A DNA stretch of 64,000 bases from the NCBI GenBank assembly GCA_033853925.1, contig JAWOLC010000057.1, positions 1 through 64,000 of the forward strand, in the 5' to 3' direction. Below the pieces are notes generated by a model. It saw only the letters and a program-made list of their open reading frames with translations. It made no database searches and had not been told where the DNA came from. The position numbers and the translations under genes were made by a program. Of the stretch, positions 1 to 8,406 are shown one piece after another; the first letter of the stretch is position 1, and every line of letters starts with the position of its first letter. Origin of the DNA: JANXPZ01 sp033853925. Lineage in GTDB: Bacteria > Eisenbacteria > RBG-16-71-46.

Positions 1-1
1 C

Positions 2-304
2 GCGGCCCACTCCCTGCCGCTCGGGGCCGCCCGCGCGCTCGGCGCGCGGATCGCCCCGCCGCCCGGGGGCGGCCCGGCCCCCCGCACGTTCGCCGTCGAG
101 ATCCCGCAGCGCTATGCCTTCGTCAGCGCCGGCGGCCCGGCTCGCGGCTCCCTGGACGGGGCGCCCTACGTGGGGCCGCGCACGCTCGCGCGCGGCCTGC
201 ACGCGTACCGACCGGCGCCGGGCGAGGGCGAGGTGGCGGCGGTCTGGGCGCACGCCGTCGAGCGCGGCGCCTCGCCGTTCCGGCCGGAGTGGCCGCAGCC
301 ATGA
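2..304 (+). CDS. C-terminal fragment of an unidentified protein
   Basis: This frame is open from the window edge to a TGA at 302-304, giving about 100 residues of the end of a protein. The stop overlaps the ATG of the next gene (ATGA at 301-304), a layout repeated elsewhere in the window, which is the main support for the frame. The fragment has stretches such as RYAFVSAGGPARGSLDG and GPRTLARGLHAY that read like a small beta-rich tail domain. It has no membrane segment. I do not recognise the family; the coupling to a PIG-L deacetylase hints at envelope sugar work, which is inference only. The N-terminal part lies outside the window. Confidence 0.5.
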   Translation, partial: AAHSLPLGAARALGARIAPPPGGGPAPRTFAVEIPQRYAFVSAGGPARGSLDGAPYVGPRTLARGLHAYRPAPGEGEVAAVWAHAVERGASPFRPEWPQP

Positions 305-1551
305 GCGCGGCCGGAGCGGGCGCCCGTCGCGACGGAGCCGCGCGGCCCGCCGCGGGGCTCCTGACGCTCGGCGCCGCGGAGCGCCTGCTCGTCGTCGCCC
401 CCCACCCCGACGACGAGTCGCTGGCCACCGCGGGCCTGCTCCAGCAGGCCGTGGCCGCGGGGGCGCGCGTGCGCGTCCTCTACGCCACGGACGGGGACTT
501 CAATCCCTGGGCGCAGCTCGCCGTCGAGGGACGCTGGCCGATCACGGCGGCGGCTCGGGCGCGCTGGGGCAGTCTCCGCCGGGCCGAAGCGCTGCGCGCC
601 CTCGGGCTGCTGGGCGTGGCGGAGGAGCAGGTGAGCTGGCTGGGACTGCCGGATCAGCGGCTCACCCGCCTGCTCCTCGGCGGGGACGGGCGGCTGATCG
701 CGGCTCTCGCGGGCGAGATCCGCGCCTGCCGGGCCACGCTCGTGGCCGCGCCTTCGTGCCGGGACCACCACCCCGATCACAGTGCCGTGAGCGTGGCGCT
801 GGGCTTCGCCCTGGCCCGGCTGGGGAGCGACGGCCTCACCCCGCGCCTCCTCTCGTACCGGGTGCACCCACGCCCCACGGACCCCGGCCCGCCGTGCTTC
901 GTCTCCCTCGGCCCGGCGGAGCGGGAGCGGAAGCGCGCGGCCATCCGCTGCCACGCGACCCAGCTCCGCTGGCGCCCTCGGGGGCTCCTCGCCTACGCGC
1001 GCGAGCACGAGGGATTCGAGGTCGGCACGGCCGACCCACGCGAGCCGCATCCGATCCGGGCGGTGACGCTCGAGGGCGCGCGCCTCGGCGTCGAGTTCGC
1101 CCCGGGGAGAATCCTCGGCCTCGGGCCGCGGGTGATGCGCGTGGCGCTCGAAGGCGAAGAATGCGGGAGCGTGCGACTCGCCATCCGGCTGGCCGGGCGC
1201 GCGGGGTCGGCCCCCGTGCGCGACACGGCCACGGGACGTGAGCTGCCCGCGGCCCGCCTCGAGCGCGCGGCGGCGAGCTGGCGCCTCGCGGTGCCGCTCG
1301 AGCCGATGCGGGCCGCGCGCGTCGGCTACGTCAAGCTGGAGCGGCCCGCCGAGCAGGCTCTCGGGCTCTTCGACGCCGCGGGCTGGCGCTCCGTCGCCGT
1401 GCGCGCCGAGGCCTTCCCGGCGAGCGGGGACGAGCCGGCCACCTGGCGCGACCTCTGGCAGAACGGACCGGCAGCGACGGCGTCCGCCGAGGCCCGAGGC
1501 ACGGCGCGACCGCCCGCCGAATCCGTCGAGGGCGAAGCGGCCCGAGACTGA
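301..1551 (+). CDS. PIG-L family N-acetylglucosaminyl deacetylase
   Basis: Predicted zinc-dependent deacetylase of the PIG-L/LmbE family, which removes N-acetyl groups from GlcNAc-containing lipids or small thiol precursors. The signature PHPDDE is at residues 34-39 and a second metal-ligand motif HHPDHSA lies in the middle of the protein. The family domain fills roughly residues 20-240; the last 170 or so residues form an extra domain that I do not recognise. The ATG at 301 is chosen because it overlaps the TGA of the upstream gene; an in-frame ATG at 289 is possible. The substrate cannot be told from sequence; the nearby nucleotide-sugar operon suggests a cell-surface glycan. Confidence 0.85.
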   Translation: MSAAGAGARRDGAARPAAGLLTLGAAERLLVVAPHPDDESLATAGLLQQAVAAGARVRVLYATDGDFNPWAQLAVEGRWPITAAARARWGSLRRAEALRALGLLGVAEEQVSWLGLPDQRLTRLLLGGDGRLIAALAGEIRACRATLVAAPSCRDHHPDHSAVSVALGFALARLGSDGLTPRLLSYRVHPRPTDPGPPCFVSLGPAERERKRAAIRCHATQLRWRPRGLLAYAREHEGFEVGTADPREPHPIRAVTLEGARLGVEFAPGRILGLGPRVMRVALEGEECGSVRLAIRLAGRAGSAPVRDTATGRELPAARLERAAASWRLAVPLEPMRAARVGYVKLERPAEQALGLFDAAGWRSVAVRAEAFPASGDEPATWRDLWQNGPAATASAEARGTARPPAESVEGEAARD

Positions 1552-1635
1552 CGAGCGAGCCCGGCGCCCGGCGCGCCGCGGCGCGTCATCCCCGGGTCGA
1601 GGCGCGGAGGAAGCGGAGGCCGCGCCGGCGGCCGC

Positions 1636-2169
1636 TCACTCCGTGTGCGCCCAGAGGCTCTCGACTCGCCCCAACGCCCCCGGGTGGCGCGACACCTGAT
1701 ACCCGCCCATCGCCGCCGAGGCGAGGAGGTTGGCCACCATCACCGACCAGCCGGGGAGCCGAGCGGGGGCCTCCAGGTGCAGCACGACCGAGAGGACGGC
1801 GAAGCCCACCTCGAGGAAGGCGAAGAGCACGACCAGGACGAAGAACATGATCGGGAAGCGGTCGAACAGGGTCATGAGGACGGACAGCACGACGCCCACG
1901 ACCATGAAGGCCACGAAGTGGAAGGCCGTGTAGGCCGCGATCTCCAGCGGCGCGATGGTCACCGCCTGGGCGCCCACGGGCCCCCCGCGCAGGAGCACGG
2001 TGCCGAGGAGCGCCGGCGTGAAGAGGGGATGGCCCCGTACCGTGTCGAAGACCAGGAACCAGGCCGCCACGGCCAGGGCGCCGAGCATCCCCGTGATCAG
2101 GCCATCCATGAAGACATCGGCGGCCGTCTGGCGACCCGCCCCGGCAGCGATTGCCCGAGTCACGTTCAT
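1636..2169 (-). CDS. Four-helix integral membrane protein of unknown function
   Basis: A 177-residue protein with four hydrophobic segments at about residues 24-43, 73-101, 106-131 and 140-157, so an inner-membrane protein. The loops are short and carry no catalytic motif. A short charged tail follows the last helix. It is transcribed away from the PIG-L gene (convergent) and lies 149 bp downstream of the sugar epimerase gene on the same strand, so it could be the last gene of that operon or stand alone. I do not recognise the family and propose no function. Confidence 0.75.
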   Translation of the reverse strand: MNVTRAIAAGAGRQTAADVFMDGLITGMLGALAVAAWFLVFDTVRGHPLFTPALLGTVLLRGGPVGAQAVTIAPLEIAAYTAFHFVAFMVVGVVLSVLMTLFDRFPIMFFVLVVLFAFLEVGFAVLSVVLHLEAPARLPGWSVMVANLLASAAMGGYQVSRHPGALGRVESLWAHTE

Positions 2170-2318
2170 CGAAGAGACCGCCCTGCGACCCGCTGCGGCC
2201 TGAGGAGCAATGGCCGGTTAGATGCGCGTTGGCGCCCGCCGGTTGGCCCGGCGCCTTCATTCCGAGCGGCATCGCCCTCGCCGCGCGCGGGGCGCGGCGA
2301 GCTGAGGCGGAAGAGCGA

Positions 2319-3275
2319 TCAGCCCTCGCGCGCCATGTCCCGCAGCGACTCGTCGAGCGCGAGAGCGGCTCGCCAGCCCGTGGCGCGGGCGAGGGCGCCG
2401 GGATCCCCGACCTGCTCCCGCACCTCGACGCGGCCGGCCCGCGCCGGGTCCGGCACGATGCGGGCTTCGACCCCCACGGCCGCCAGGACGCGCGCGAGCA
2501 GCTCCCGGATGGCCACCGGCCGACCGCTCGCCACGTTGAAGGTCTCGCCCCACGCCGCCCCCGTTCGCGCCAGCGCCACGTAGGCACGCGTCGCGTCCCG
2601 CACGTCCACGAAGTCCCGCCGCGGCTCCAGATCGCCGACGCGGATCTCGGGGGGCGCCCCCGCCCGGATCGCCAGGGCCTGGCGCACGAAGTCCGCGGGC
2701 GCAAAGCCCGCGCCCAGGCCCGGGCCCACCAGGTTGAACGGCCGGGCGACCGCGACGCGAAGGGCCCCGCGGCGGTGCAGCGAGAGCGCGAAGACCTCGG
2801 CCGCCGCCTTGCTGGCCCCGTACGCCGTGACCGGCCGCAGCGGCGTCGCCTCGCCCACCGGCGACTCGCCGGGGCGCGTCAGGCCGTAGACGGCCGCGCT
2901 CGAGATCACGACCACCGCGGGCGGCTCCGCCAGCGCCGCGCAGGCCTCCAGCAGATGGCGCGTCGCGTGCAGGTTGACCGCGTAACAGCGGTCGGCGTCC
3001 GCCGAGGTCACCCCGGCGAGGTGGAACACCAGGTCGGGGCGAGCCAGGTGCGCAAGCTCGCGCGCCTGCGCGCGATCGGTGAGATCCGCGGCGTAGTACT
3101 CGAGCCCGGCCGGCCCCGAGGCCGCCACGTCGCTGGCCACGAGCCGCTCCGCGGCGGGCGGCGCCGGGCGCGGCTCCTCGCGCGGCGCGGCGCTCGCCCC
3201 GTCCCCGCCGGCCAGGAGGGGCAGCAGGTGGCGGGCGGTGAAGGACAGGGCGCCGGTGACGAGGACGCGCTTCAT
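2319..3275 (-). CDS. NAD(P)-dependent sugar epimerase/dehydratase (extended SDR)
   Basis: An extended short-chain dehydrogenase/reductase of about 318 residues, resembling GDP-6-deoxymannose reductase and related nucleotide-sugar enzymes. It starts MKRVLVTGA; this ATG at 3275 is preferred because the upstream in-frame ATG would overlap the previous gene. The catalytic YxxxK is present as YGASK. The nucleotide-binding loop is unusual: the sequence GALSFTARHL replaces the usual GxxGFxG, so the third glycine is missing. It lies 10 bp downstream of the nucleotidyltransferase gene and is the fourth gene of a sugar operon running from 6280. The expected role is the last step of a nucleotide-sugar pathway for a surface glycan (inference). 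Confidence 0.8.
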   Translation of the reverse strand: MKRVLVTGALSFTARHLLPLLAGGDGASAAPREEPRPAPPAAERLVASDVAASGPAGLEYYAADLTDRAQARELAHLARPDLVFHLAGVTSADADRCYAVNLHATRHLLEACAALAEPPAVVVISSAAVYGLTRPGESPVGEATPLRPVTAYGASKAAAEVFALSLHRRGALRVAVARPFNLVGPGLGAGFAPADFVRQALAIRAGAPPEIRVGDLEPRRDFVDVRDATRAYVALARTGAAWGETFNVASGRPVAIRELLARVLAAVGVEARIVPDPARAGRVEVREQVGDPGALARATGWRAALALDESLRDMAREG

Positions 3276-3285
3276 CTCTCGGGGC

Positions 3286-3999
3286 TCAGCGCACATCCGG
3301 CAGGAACTCGGCGCGATGGCTCTCGAACGCCTGGAGGGCCGCCTCGTAGTCCTCCAGGCGGCCGATGTCGAGCCACTCGCACGGCTCTTCGTAGGTGAGC
3401 ACGCGGTGCCCGGCCTCGCGCAGGCGCAGCATAAGGTCGGGCATGCCGAGGGCCTCGCCCGGCCGGATCAGCTCGAGGGCGACGGGCTCGAGCACGTTCA
3501 CCCCCATGCTGACCCGATAGTGGATCTCGGGCTTCTCGATGTAGCGCAGCAGGGCGCCGTCACTCCCGGTCTCGACCACGCCGAAGTCGATGCGGACGCT
3601 GCGCGCGTGCGTGGCGATCGTGGCCGCGGCCCCGCGCTCGCGATGGAAGCGGATCAGGGCGGTATAGTCGAGCGTCGTCAGGATGTCGCCGTTCATCACC
3701 AGGAAGGTCTGGTCGAGGTCGGGGACGAGCCTGAGCGGGCCCGCGGTCGAGAGCGCGCCGTCCTCGCGCGAGTAGCGGATCCGCAGCCCGAACCGCGAGC
3801 CGTCCCCGCAGTAGGCCTCCATCATCTCGGCCAGGTACGAGACCGCGAGCGTCACCTCCTGGAAGCCGGCGCGCCGGAGCTGGCGCAGGACGACCTCGAG
3901 GATCGGCATGTCGCCGATCGGCATCAACGGCTTCGGCAGCACCGCCGTGTAGGGCCGCAACCGCGTGCCCTGCCCGCCCGCCAGAATCACCGCCTGCAT
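3286..3999 (-). CDS. Sugar-phosphate nucleotidyltransferase
   Basis: A 237-residue nucleotidyltransferase of the RmlA/GlmU N-terminal type that joins a sugar-1-phosphate to an NTP. The family signature is at the very N-terminus (AGGQGTRLRP followed by the PKPLMPI motif), followed by the NGDILT metal-binding motif near residue 115. There is no C-terminal left-handed helix, so it is only the catalytic domain. The ATG at 3999 is the first start giving the canonical MQAVILAGG N-terminus. It is 26 bp after the dehydratase gene and 10 bp before the epimerase gene, so the three are almost certainly co-transcribed and work on the same activated sugar. Confidence 0.88.
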   Translation of the reverse strand: MQAVILAGGQGTRLRPYTAVLPKPLMPIGDMPILEVVLRQLRRAGFQEVTLAVSYLAEMMEAYCGDGSRFGLRIRYSREDGALSTAGPLRLVPDLDQTFLVMNGDILTTLDYTALIRFHRERGAAATIATHARSVRIDFGVVETGSDGALLRYIEKPEIHYRVSMGVNVLEPVALELIRPGEALGMPDLMLRLREAGHRVLTYEEPCEWLDIGRLEDYEAALQAFESHRAEFLPDVR

Positions 4000-4025
4000 G
4001 CGCACTCCCTTCGCCCGGCCACGCC

Positions 4026-5021
4026 CTACAGGTTGTAGAGCTGCGGCTTGTAGTCGTCGAGATGCGCGGCGATCCAGCTCGCCGTGCGCCGCATCCCCTC
4101 CTCCAGGCTCACCCGGCTCTGCCAGCCCAGCTTCTCCCGAGCCAGCGTGGCGTCGCAGACCAGCTCGAGGACCTCGCTGGCCGCCGGACGCACGCGCGCC
4201 GGCTCGTGCTCGACGCGCACGCGGCGCCCGCTCGCCGCCAGGGCGAGATCCAGCAGCTCCTTCATCGACACCCCGCGCCCGCTGCCCAGGTTGAACACCC
4301 GCCCCTCGACCCCCGGCGTCGTGGCGGCGGCCAGGAAGCCGGCCACCGTGTCCTCGACGTAGTTCATGTCCCGCACGGGCTCCAGCGAGCCCACGCGCAC
4401 CACGTCCTGGGTGAGGGCCTGGCTCAGCACGGTGGGCACGAAGGCGCGGGCCGACTGGCGCGGGCCGTAGGTGTTGAAGGGCCGCACCGTCACCACCGGG
4501 GTGCCGAAGGAGCGGCCGTAGGACTCGGCCAGCTGGTCCGCCCCGATCTTGCTCGCGGAGTACGGGGACTGGCCCTGCAACGGGTGCTTCTCGTCGATCG
4601 GCGTGTAGACGGCCGTCCCGTACGTCTCGCTGGTCGAGGTGTGCACGAGGCGGCGGACGCCCAGCCGGCGGACCGCCTCGAGCACGTTGAGCGTGCCCTC
4701 GATGTTGGTCTCGACGAACTCGCGCGGCGCCAGGTAGGAATAGGGAATCGGGATCAGCGCCGCCAGGTGGAAGACCACCTCGACGCCGGCGACCGCCTGC
4801 TGCACGTAGAACGGGTCGCGGATGTCCCCGGCCATGACCTCGATCCCCGAGCGCAGCGACGCCTCGACGCGCTCGAGCTGTCCCCAGTCGTTGCGCGAGT
4901 TGTAGTGGACCAGGGCGCGCACCTTCGCCCCGGCCCGGACGAGCGCCTCCGCCAGGTGGCTGCCGATGAATCCGCCGGCGCCCGTCACCAGCACCGGACG
5001 GCCCTTCAGATCTTCCGCCAT
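4026..5021 (-). CDS. NAD-dependent nucleotide-sugar 4,6-dehydratase (LegB-like)
   Basis: A 331-residue extended SDR enzyme. Rossmann motif GAGGFIG is at residues 14-20, the TSTSETYG segment (128-135) supplies the catalytic Ser/Glu typical of 4,6-dehydratases, and YSASK (154-158) is the catalytic Tyr/Lys. The overall pattern, including RPFNTYGPRQSARA, matches the LegB group of NAD-dependent 4,6-dehydratases, which act on nucleotide-linked GlcNAc in legionaminic and related sugar pathways. That sub-family call is from memory of the pattern. Second gene of the operon, 77 bp after the glycosyltransferase; a hairpin (GGGCCCGCT with its complement) lies in this gap. No other nonulosonic-acid genes are visible here. 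Confidence 0.85.
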   Translation of the reverse strand: MAEDLKGRPVLVTGAGGFIGSHLAEALVRAGAKVRALVHYNSRNDWGQLERVEASLRSGIEVMAGDIRDPFYVQQAVAGVEVVFHLAALIPIPYSYLAPREFVETNIEGTLNVLEAVRRLGVRRLVHTSTSETYGTAVYTPIDEKHPLQGQSPYSASKIGADQLAESYGRSFGTPVVTVRPFNTYGPRQSARAFVPTVLSQALTQDVVRVGSLEPVRDMNYVEDTVAGFLAAATTPGVEGRVFNLGSGRGVSMKELLDLALAASGRRVRVEHEPARVRPAASEVLELVCDATLAREKLGWQSRVSLEEGMRRTASWIAAHLDDYKPQLYNL

Positions 5022-5098
5022 GCGACCTCCCTGCCCGTTCCGGGCCCGCTTCGCCGCGCCCGCAGCGGGCCCGCTCCGACGGGAGCCCGCCTGCGGAC

Positions 5099-6280
5099 TC
5101 ACGCCCGCCTCGCGCTCGGTCCGCCGGCGCGCACCCGGCGGACCTGCTCGTCCAGCACGCTCTCGAGGATGCCCAGGACCACCTCCGGCGCATGGCGCGC
5201 CCGAGCGTAGGCGCGCGCCCGGGCGCCCGCCGCGCGCCGGGCGCCCGGATCCCCCATCAGGCACGCTACGTGCTGCGTCAGGGCATCGACGCTCGAGGCC
5301 ACTTCGCCCAGGCCGTTCCCGGCCACGAGACCGTCGGGATCGACCGCGGACACCGTGGGAATGCCCAGCGCCCAGGCCTCCAGCAGCACGTTCGAGAAGC
5401 CCTCGACGGGCGAGGTGTGCACGGCCAGCGCCGCGCGCCGCCGCAGCTCCTCCAGTTCCGCCGCGCTCTGGAAGCCGCGCACCTCGAGGTTGGGCGACTC
5501 CGCCGCCACCCGGCAGGCCAGGTCGTAGACCTCGCGCGTCAGCGGCGGCGGCGGGATCACGCCGGCCATCACGAAGCGGTGGCGAGGCAGGCGGCGGGCC
5601 AGCTCGATGAACCACTCGGGACGCTTGCTCCGCTTGTAGGTGCCGAGCCACAGGACGAGACCGTCGCGGCCGGGGTCCACGGGCTCGTCGGGGATGTCCA
5701 CGATGTTCGGCAGGAGACGGCTGGCCACGCCGAACCCGCGCTCGAGCCAGCCCCGCTGGAAGTGGGTCTGGGCCAGCACCGCGTCCGCCCCGCGCAGGGC
5801 CTGCCCGTACCACCAGCGGCCGAGCGGCGGCGTCCCCTGCCGCAGCAGGCCCGGCACGACGTCGTAGTCGCTGGCCATGGCGATCACGAAGGCCGCCCGC
5901 TTCCAGCGCGAGACGTGGCGCACGAGGCCGGCGAGGAGCCCGCCGCCGCAGAAGTAGTACACGTCGGCGTCCGCCTCGAGCAGCCCGCGCGTGGCCAGGC
6001 TGAGGCGCGGGTGCACGAAGCGCAGCACGCGGATGCCGCGGCGGGGCGCGAAGGAGCGGATCAGGGTCACGCCGTCCACCCGGGCGCGCGCCGGCTGGCC
6101 GTAGTCGCAGGTCACGATCCGCACGTCGAAGCCGTGCCCCGCGAGCCCGCGGGCCAGCCGGGCCCCGAGAGCCTCGGCCCCCCCGGCGAACTCGATGGGG
6201 CGGTCGGCGAAGAACGGGTAGGCGTATTCCGAGTAGAAGCACACGCGTCCGCGCGAGAGCGCGGAAGAGAGGCCAGGCAT
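5099..6280 (-). CDS. Family 4-type glycosyltransferase
   Basis: A 393-residue GT-B glycosyltransferase. The N-terminal domain carries the acceptor loop EFAGGAEALGARLARGL (about residues 30-46); the C-terminal donor domain has the LWLGTYKRSKRPE segment and the EGFSNVLLEAWALGIP motif that holds the catalytic ExxxxxxxE of GT4 enzymes. There is no membrane segment, so it acts at the inner face of the membrane. The ATG at 6280 gives the expected short N-terminus; farther upstream in-frame codons have low-complexity content. First gene of the four-gene sugar operon, divergent from the lipoprotein gene at 6655. Acceptor and donor are unknown. Confidence 0.87.
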   Translation of the reverse strand: MPGLSSALSRGRVCFYSEYAYPFFADRPIEFAGGAEALGARLARGLAGHGFDVRIVTCDYGQPARARVDGVTLIRSFAPRRGIRVLRFVHPRLSLATRGLLEADADVYYFCGGGLLAGLVRHVSRWKRAAFVIAMASDYDVVPGLLRQGTPPLGRWWYGQALRGADAVLAQTHFQRGWLERGFGVASRLLPNIVDIPDEPVDPGRDGLVLWLGTYKRSKRPEWFIELARRLPRHRFVMAGVIPPPPLTREVYDLACRVAAESPNLEVRGFQSAAELEELRRRAALAVHTSPVEGFSNVLLEAWALGIPTVSAVDPDGLVAGNGLGEVASSVDALTQHVACLMGDPGARRAAGARARAYARARHAPEVVLGILESVLDEQVRRVRAGGPSARRA

Positions 6281-6654
6281 GCCTTGCGTTTCCTGGGACG
6301 GAATCGGGATAAGCGCCTCCGGGTCGATGCGCCCTCTCGAGCCTCGCGGCCGAGGCCGGGACGATGTCGCCCCGCGCGGTTCGGGGGTCGGCGAGCGGGC
6401 GGCCGAGGCTCGCTCGCGCGCGCGGGGGAGAATACCGCATGCGCGGCGAGCCTTCGAATCGGCATCTCCCGCGATCGGCGTGCCTCGCGACCGCCCGCGT
6501 CCGGGCCGCGGACGCTCGCACCTCCCCCCGCGGGAACCCCCGGCCGGCGGCCGGCGCCGCGCTCGCGCGCCCTGCGCAAGCATCCGCCGACGGAGCGAGG
6601 CGCGGCTGGAGTTCGCGGGCCGAGCGGCCGAAAACACGTGGAAAAGGAGGCCCC
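6281..6654. other. Divergent intergenic region, 374 bp
   Basis: This region lies between the sugar operon (minus strand) and the lipoprotein gene (plus strand) and should hold both promoters. A strong ribosome-binding site AAAAGGAGG at 6642-6650 serves the plus-strand gene. On the minus strand a TATTCT hexamer near 6430-6440 could be a -10 box for the sugar operon, but no convincing -35 goes with it. Open frames across the region have proline/arginine-rich, low-complexity translations and are not believed. Confidence 0.4.
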
Positions 6655-8034
6655 ATGTTCCGCAAGCTCGCCTGGACGTTGCTCGTCGCGCTGCCGCTCG
6701 GCCTCGGCTGCGCCGGACCCGCCAAGCTCGCACAGCGAAGCGAGGAGAAGCTGGCGGGCGGCGATCCCTGGCAGGCCTGGACGCTCGCCACCCGTGCCCT
6801 CGACAAGGAGCCCGGCAATCTCCGCGCCCGGACGGCCGCCGGCGCAGCCGCCCGGATCATCGCCGACGACTGGCGCCGCCGCATCCGCACGCTCGCGGAC
6901 GCCGACAGCGAGCAGGCCGCGCAGCAGGTGCTGGAGTTCGTGTCCTTCCGCGTCGGAGCCGCGCGGTACGCCAGCGTGCCCGTGGACTCGGCCTGGACGC
7001 GCGAGGAGCGGGCCCTGCGCCGGGCGGCGTCGCGCCTCCACTACCTCGCCGGCACCGCCGCCCTCGAGGGCAGACGTCCGAAGCAGGCCTACGTGCAGCT
7101 CACCGAGGCCGAGCGCTTCACCGCCGGCTACCGCGACGCGGCGCGGCTGGCCGCCCGCGCGTTCGACCGGGCGCTCACGCGCGTGGCCTTCGTCCCCTTC
7201 GCCGGCCCGCCCAGCCGCGCCTCCCTCGGGCGCGAGACCGCGGCGGCTTGGCGGGACGAGCTGGCGCAGCGCCTCACCCCGCCCCAGGCGCGCTTCACGC
7301 GCGTCCTCCTCGGGGAGGAGGTGGATCGGGCCCTGACCGTGGCGGAGCTGGGCCGCCTCACGCGCGACGACGCCCTGCGCGCCGCGCGCCGCGCCGGAGC
7401 CGACCGGGTCGTCTTCGGCTCGGTGGGCGGCGTCGAATCCGACACGCGCACCCAGGTCTTCTCCGACGTCATCGCCCGCCGGGTGCGGAGCAAGGACGCG
7501 GAGGGCCACGAGGTCGTGACCTGGGTGGACGTGCCGATCGTGGTGACCGCGCGGCTGCGGAGCGTGTCCGTGGACGTTGCCTACGAGGTGATCGCCACGC
7601 GCGAGGGCGCGACCCTCGCCCACCACGGCGAGCGGCGCTCGGCGGGCGCGCGAGCGCTGTGGACCGCCTACCTGCCCGAGGGCGACCTGGGCGACTACGC
7701 GCTCGTCGCCGAGGGCGTCCGCACCGCCGATCCGCAGCGCGCGAAGCGCGTCGAGAGCCGCTGGCAGGCGGTGGCGGGCGAGGGCACGACGCTGCGCCAG
7801 GTGTTCGAGGCGCGGCGCGGGGCCCGGGAGGCCCGCTATCGCCGCGAATCGCTGCCCCTCTTCTTCCCCGGCGCGCGTGCCTTCGTCTTCCTCGAGGAGC
7901 TGCCCCCCGTGGACGACCTGGCCTTCGCGGCGCTGGCGGGCGGCTGGGAGCCGCTGCGCGCGGATCTCCTGCGCCTCGACGTCATGGACGACGTGGACCT
8001 GGGGCTGGCCGCGCTGGGGGCGCCCCGGCGCTGA
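6655..8034 (+). CDS. Lipoprotein with possible CsgG/LpoB-like domain
   Basis: A 459-residue predicted lipoprotein. A signal peptide ends in a lipobox LGLGC with the lipidated cysteine at residue 19, and alanine follows, so outer-membrane retention is plausible in a diderm. Residues 35-170 are helical and TPR-like (DPWQAWTLATRALDKEPGN). Residues about 175-340 (VAFVPFAGPP, then GADRVVFGSVGG, then a beta-rich stretch) resemble the nucleotide-like fold of CsgG and LpoB lipoproteins, where a helper protein signals from the outer membrane; this is pattern-based and tentative. AAAAGGAGG sits 4 bp before the ATG. Monocistronic. Function unknown beyond envelope localisation. Confidence 0.7.
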   Translation: MFRKLAWTLLVALPLGLGCAGPAKLAQRSEEKLAGGDPWQAWTLATRALDKEPGNLRARTAAGAAARIIADDWRRRIRTLADADSEQAAQQVLEFVSFRVGAARYASVPVDSAWTREERALRRAASRLHYLAGTAALEGRRPKQAYVQLTEAERFTAGYRDAARLAARAFDRALTRVAFVPFAGPPSRASLGRETAAAWRDELAQRLTPPQARFTRVLLGEEVDRALTVAELGRLTRDDALRAARRAGADRVVFGSVGGVESDTRTQVFSDVIARRVRSKDAEGHEVVTWVDVPIVVTARLRSVSVDVAYEVIATREGATLAHHGERRSAGARALWTAYLPEGDLGDYALVAEGVRTADPQRAKRVESRWQAVAGEGTTLRQVFEARRGAREARYRRESLPLFFPGARAFVFLEELPPVDDLAFAALAGGWEPLRADLLRLDVMDDVDLGLAALGAPRR

Positions 8035-8406
8035 CGCCGCCCCGTCCGCGATCACTTCTTGAGCGTCCGGCGAGGGCGCGGCCTCTTTCTGGCCTTCCTC
8101 CGGTCACCCTCCCCGGCGCCGGCTCGTGGGGGCGCCGCGGCGGCCATCCCGCCGGCCGGCCGGGCCCGTGCGCCTTGCATCTTGCCACTGCGCAACGTGC
8201 ACGCCTGAGCCCGCCGGGCCCCGGCGGGACGGAGGGCGTTGGCCTGCCGTCCTCGGGCAGGGGTCCGCCTCTTGCAAGTGGCCGTCCGCTGCCCAAGTGC
8301 GTTCGGCCCTCCGCCCCCGGCGGGCGGGGGGAACCGGTGACCCGATCACGCTGCTGAACCGGCGGTCCACACAGGCCGAGCGGCCGGCGCGTTTCGAGGA
8401 GCGAAC
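8035..8406. other. Intergenic region with tandem hairpins, 372 bp
   Basis: Two adjacent inverted repeats are visible: CCCGCCGG-GCC-CCGGCGGG at 8210-8228 and CCTGCC/GGCAGG at 8243-8261. Either could terminate transcription of the lipoprotein gene or fold in the leader of the coiled-coil gene at 8407. No known riboswitch consensus is recognised. A short basic open frame on the minus strand (8052-8180) is noted elsewhere as rejected. A GAGGAG ribosome-binding site lies at 8396-8401. Confidence 0.45.

Noticed and set aside
8052..8180. Minus-strand 42-codon frame with a basic end (KARKRPRPRRTLKK)
   Set aside because: No ribosome-binding site, low-complexity Ala/Pro/Gly start, and it lies among hairpins; the resemblance to the 41270 protein is only in basic residues.
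8270..8295. Sigma-54-like TGGC...TGC pattern
   Set aside because: The spacing between the GG and GC elements is one base off the invariant distance.
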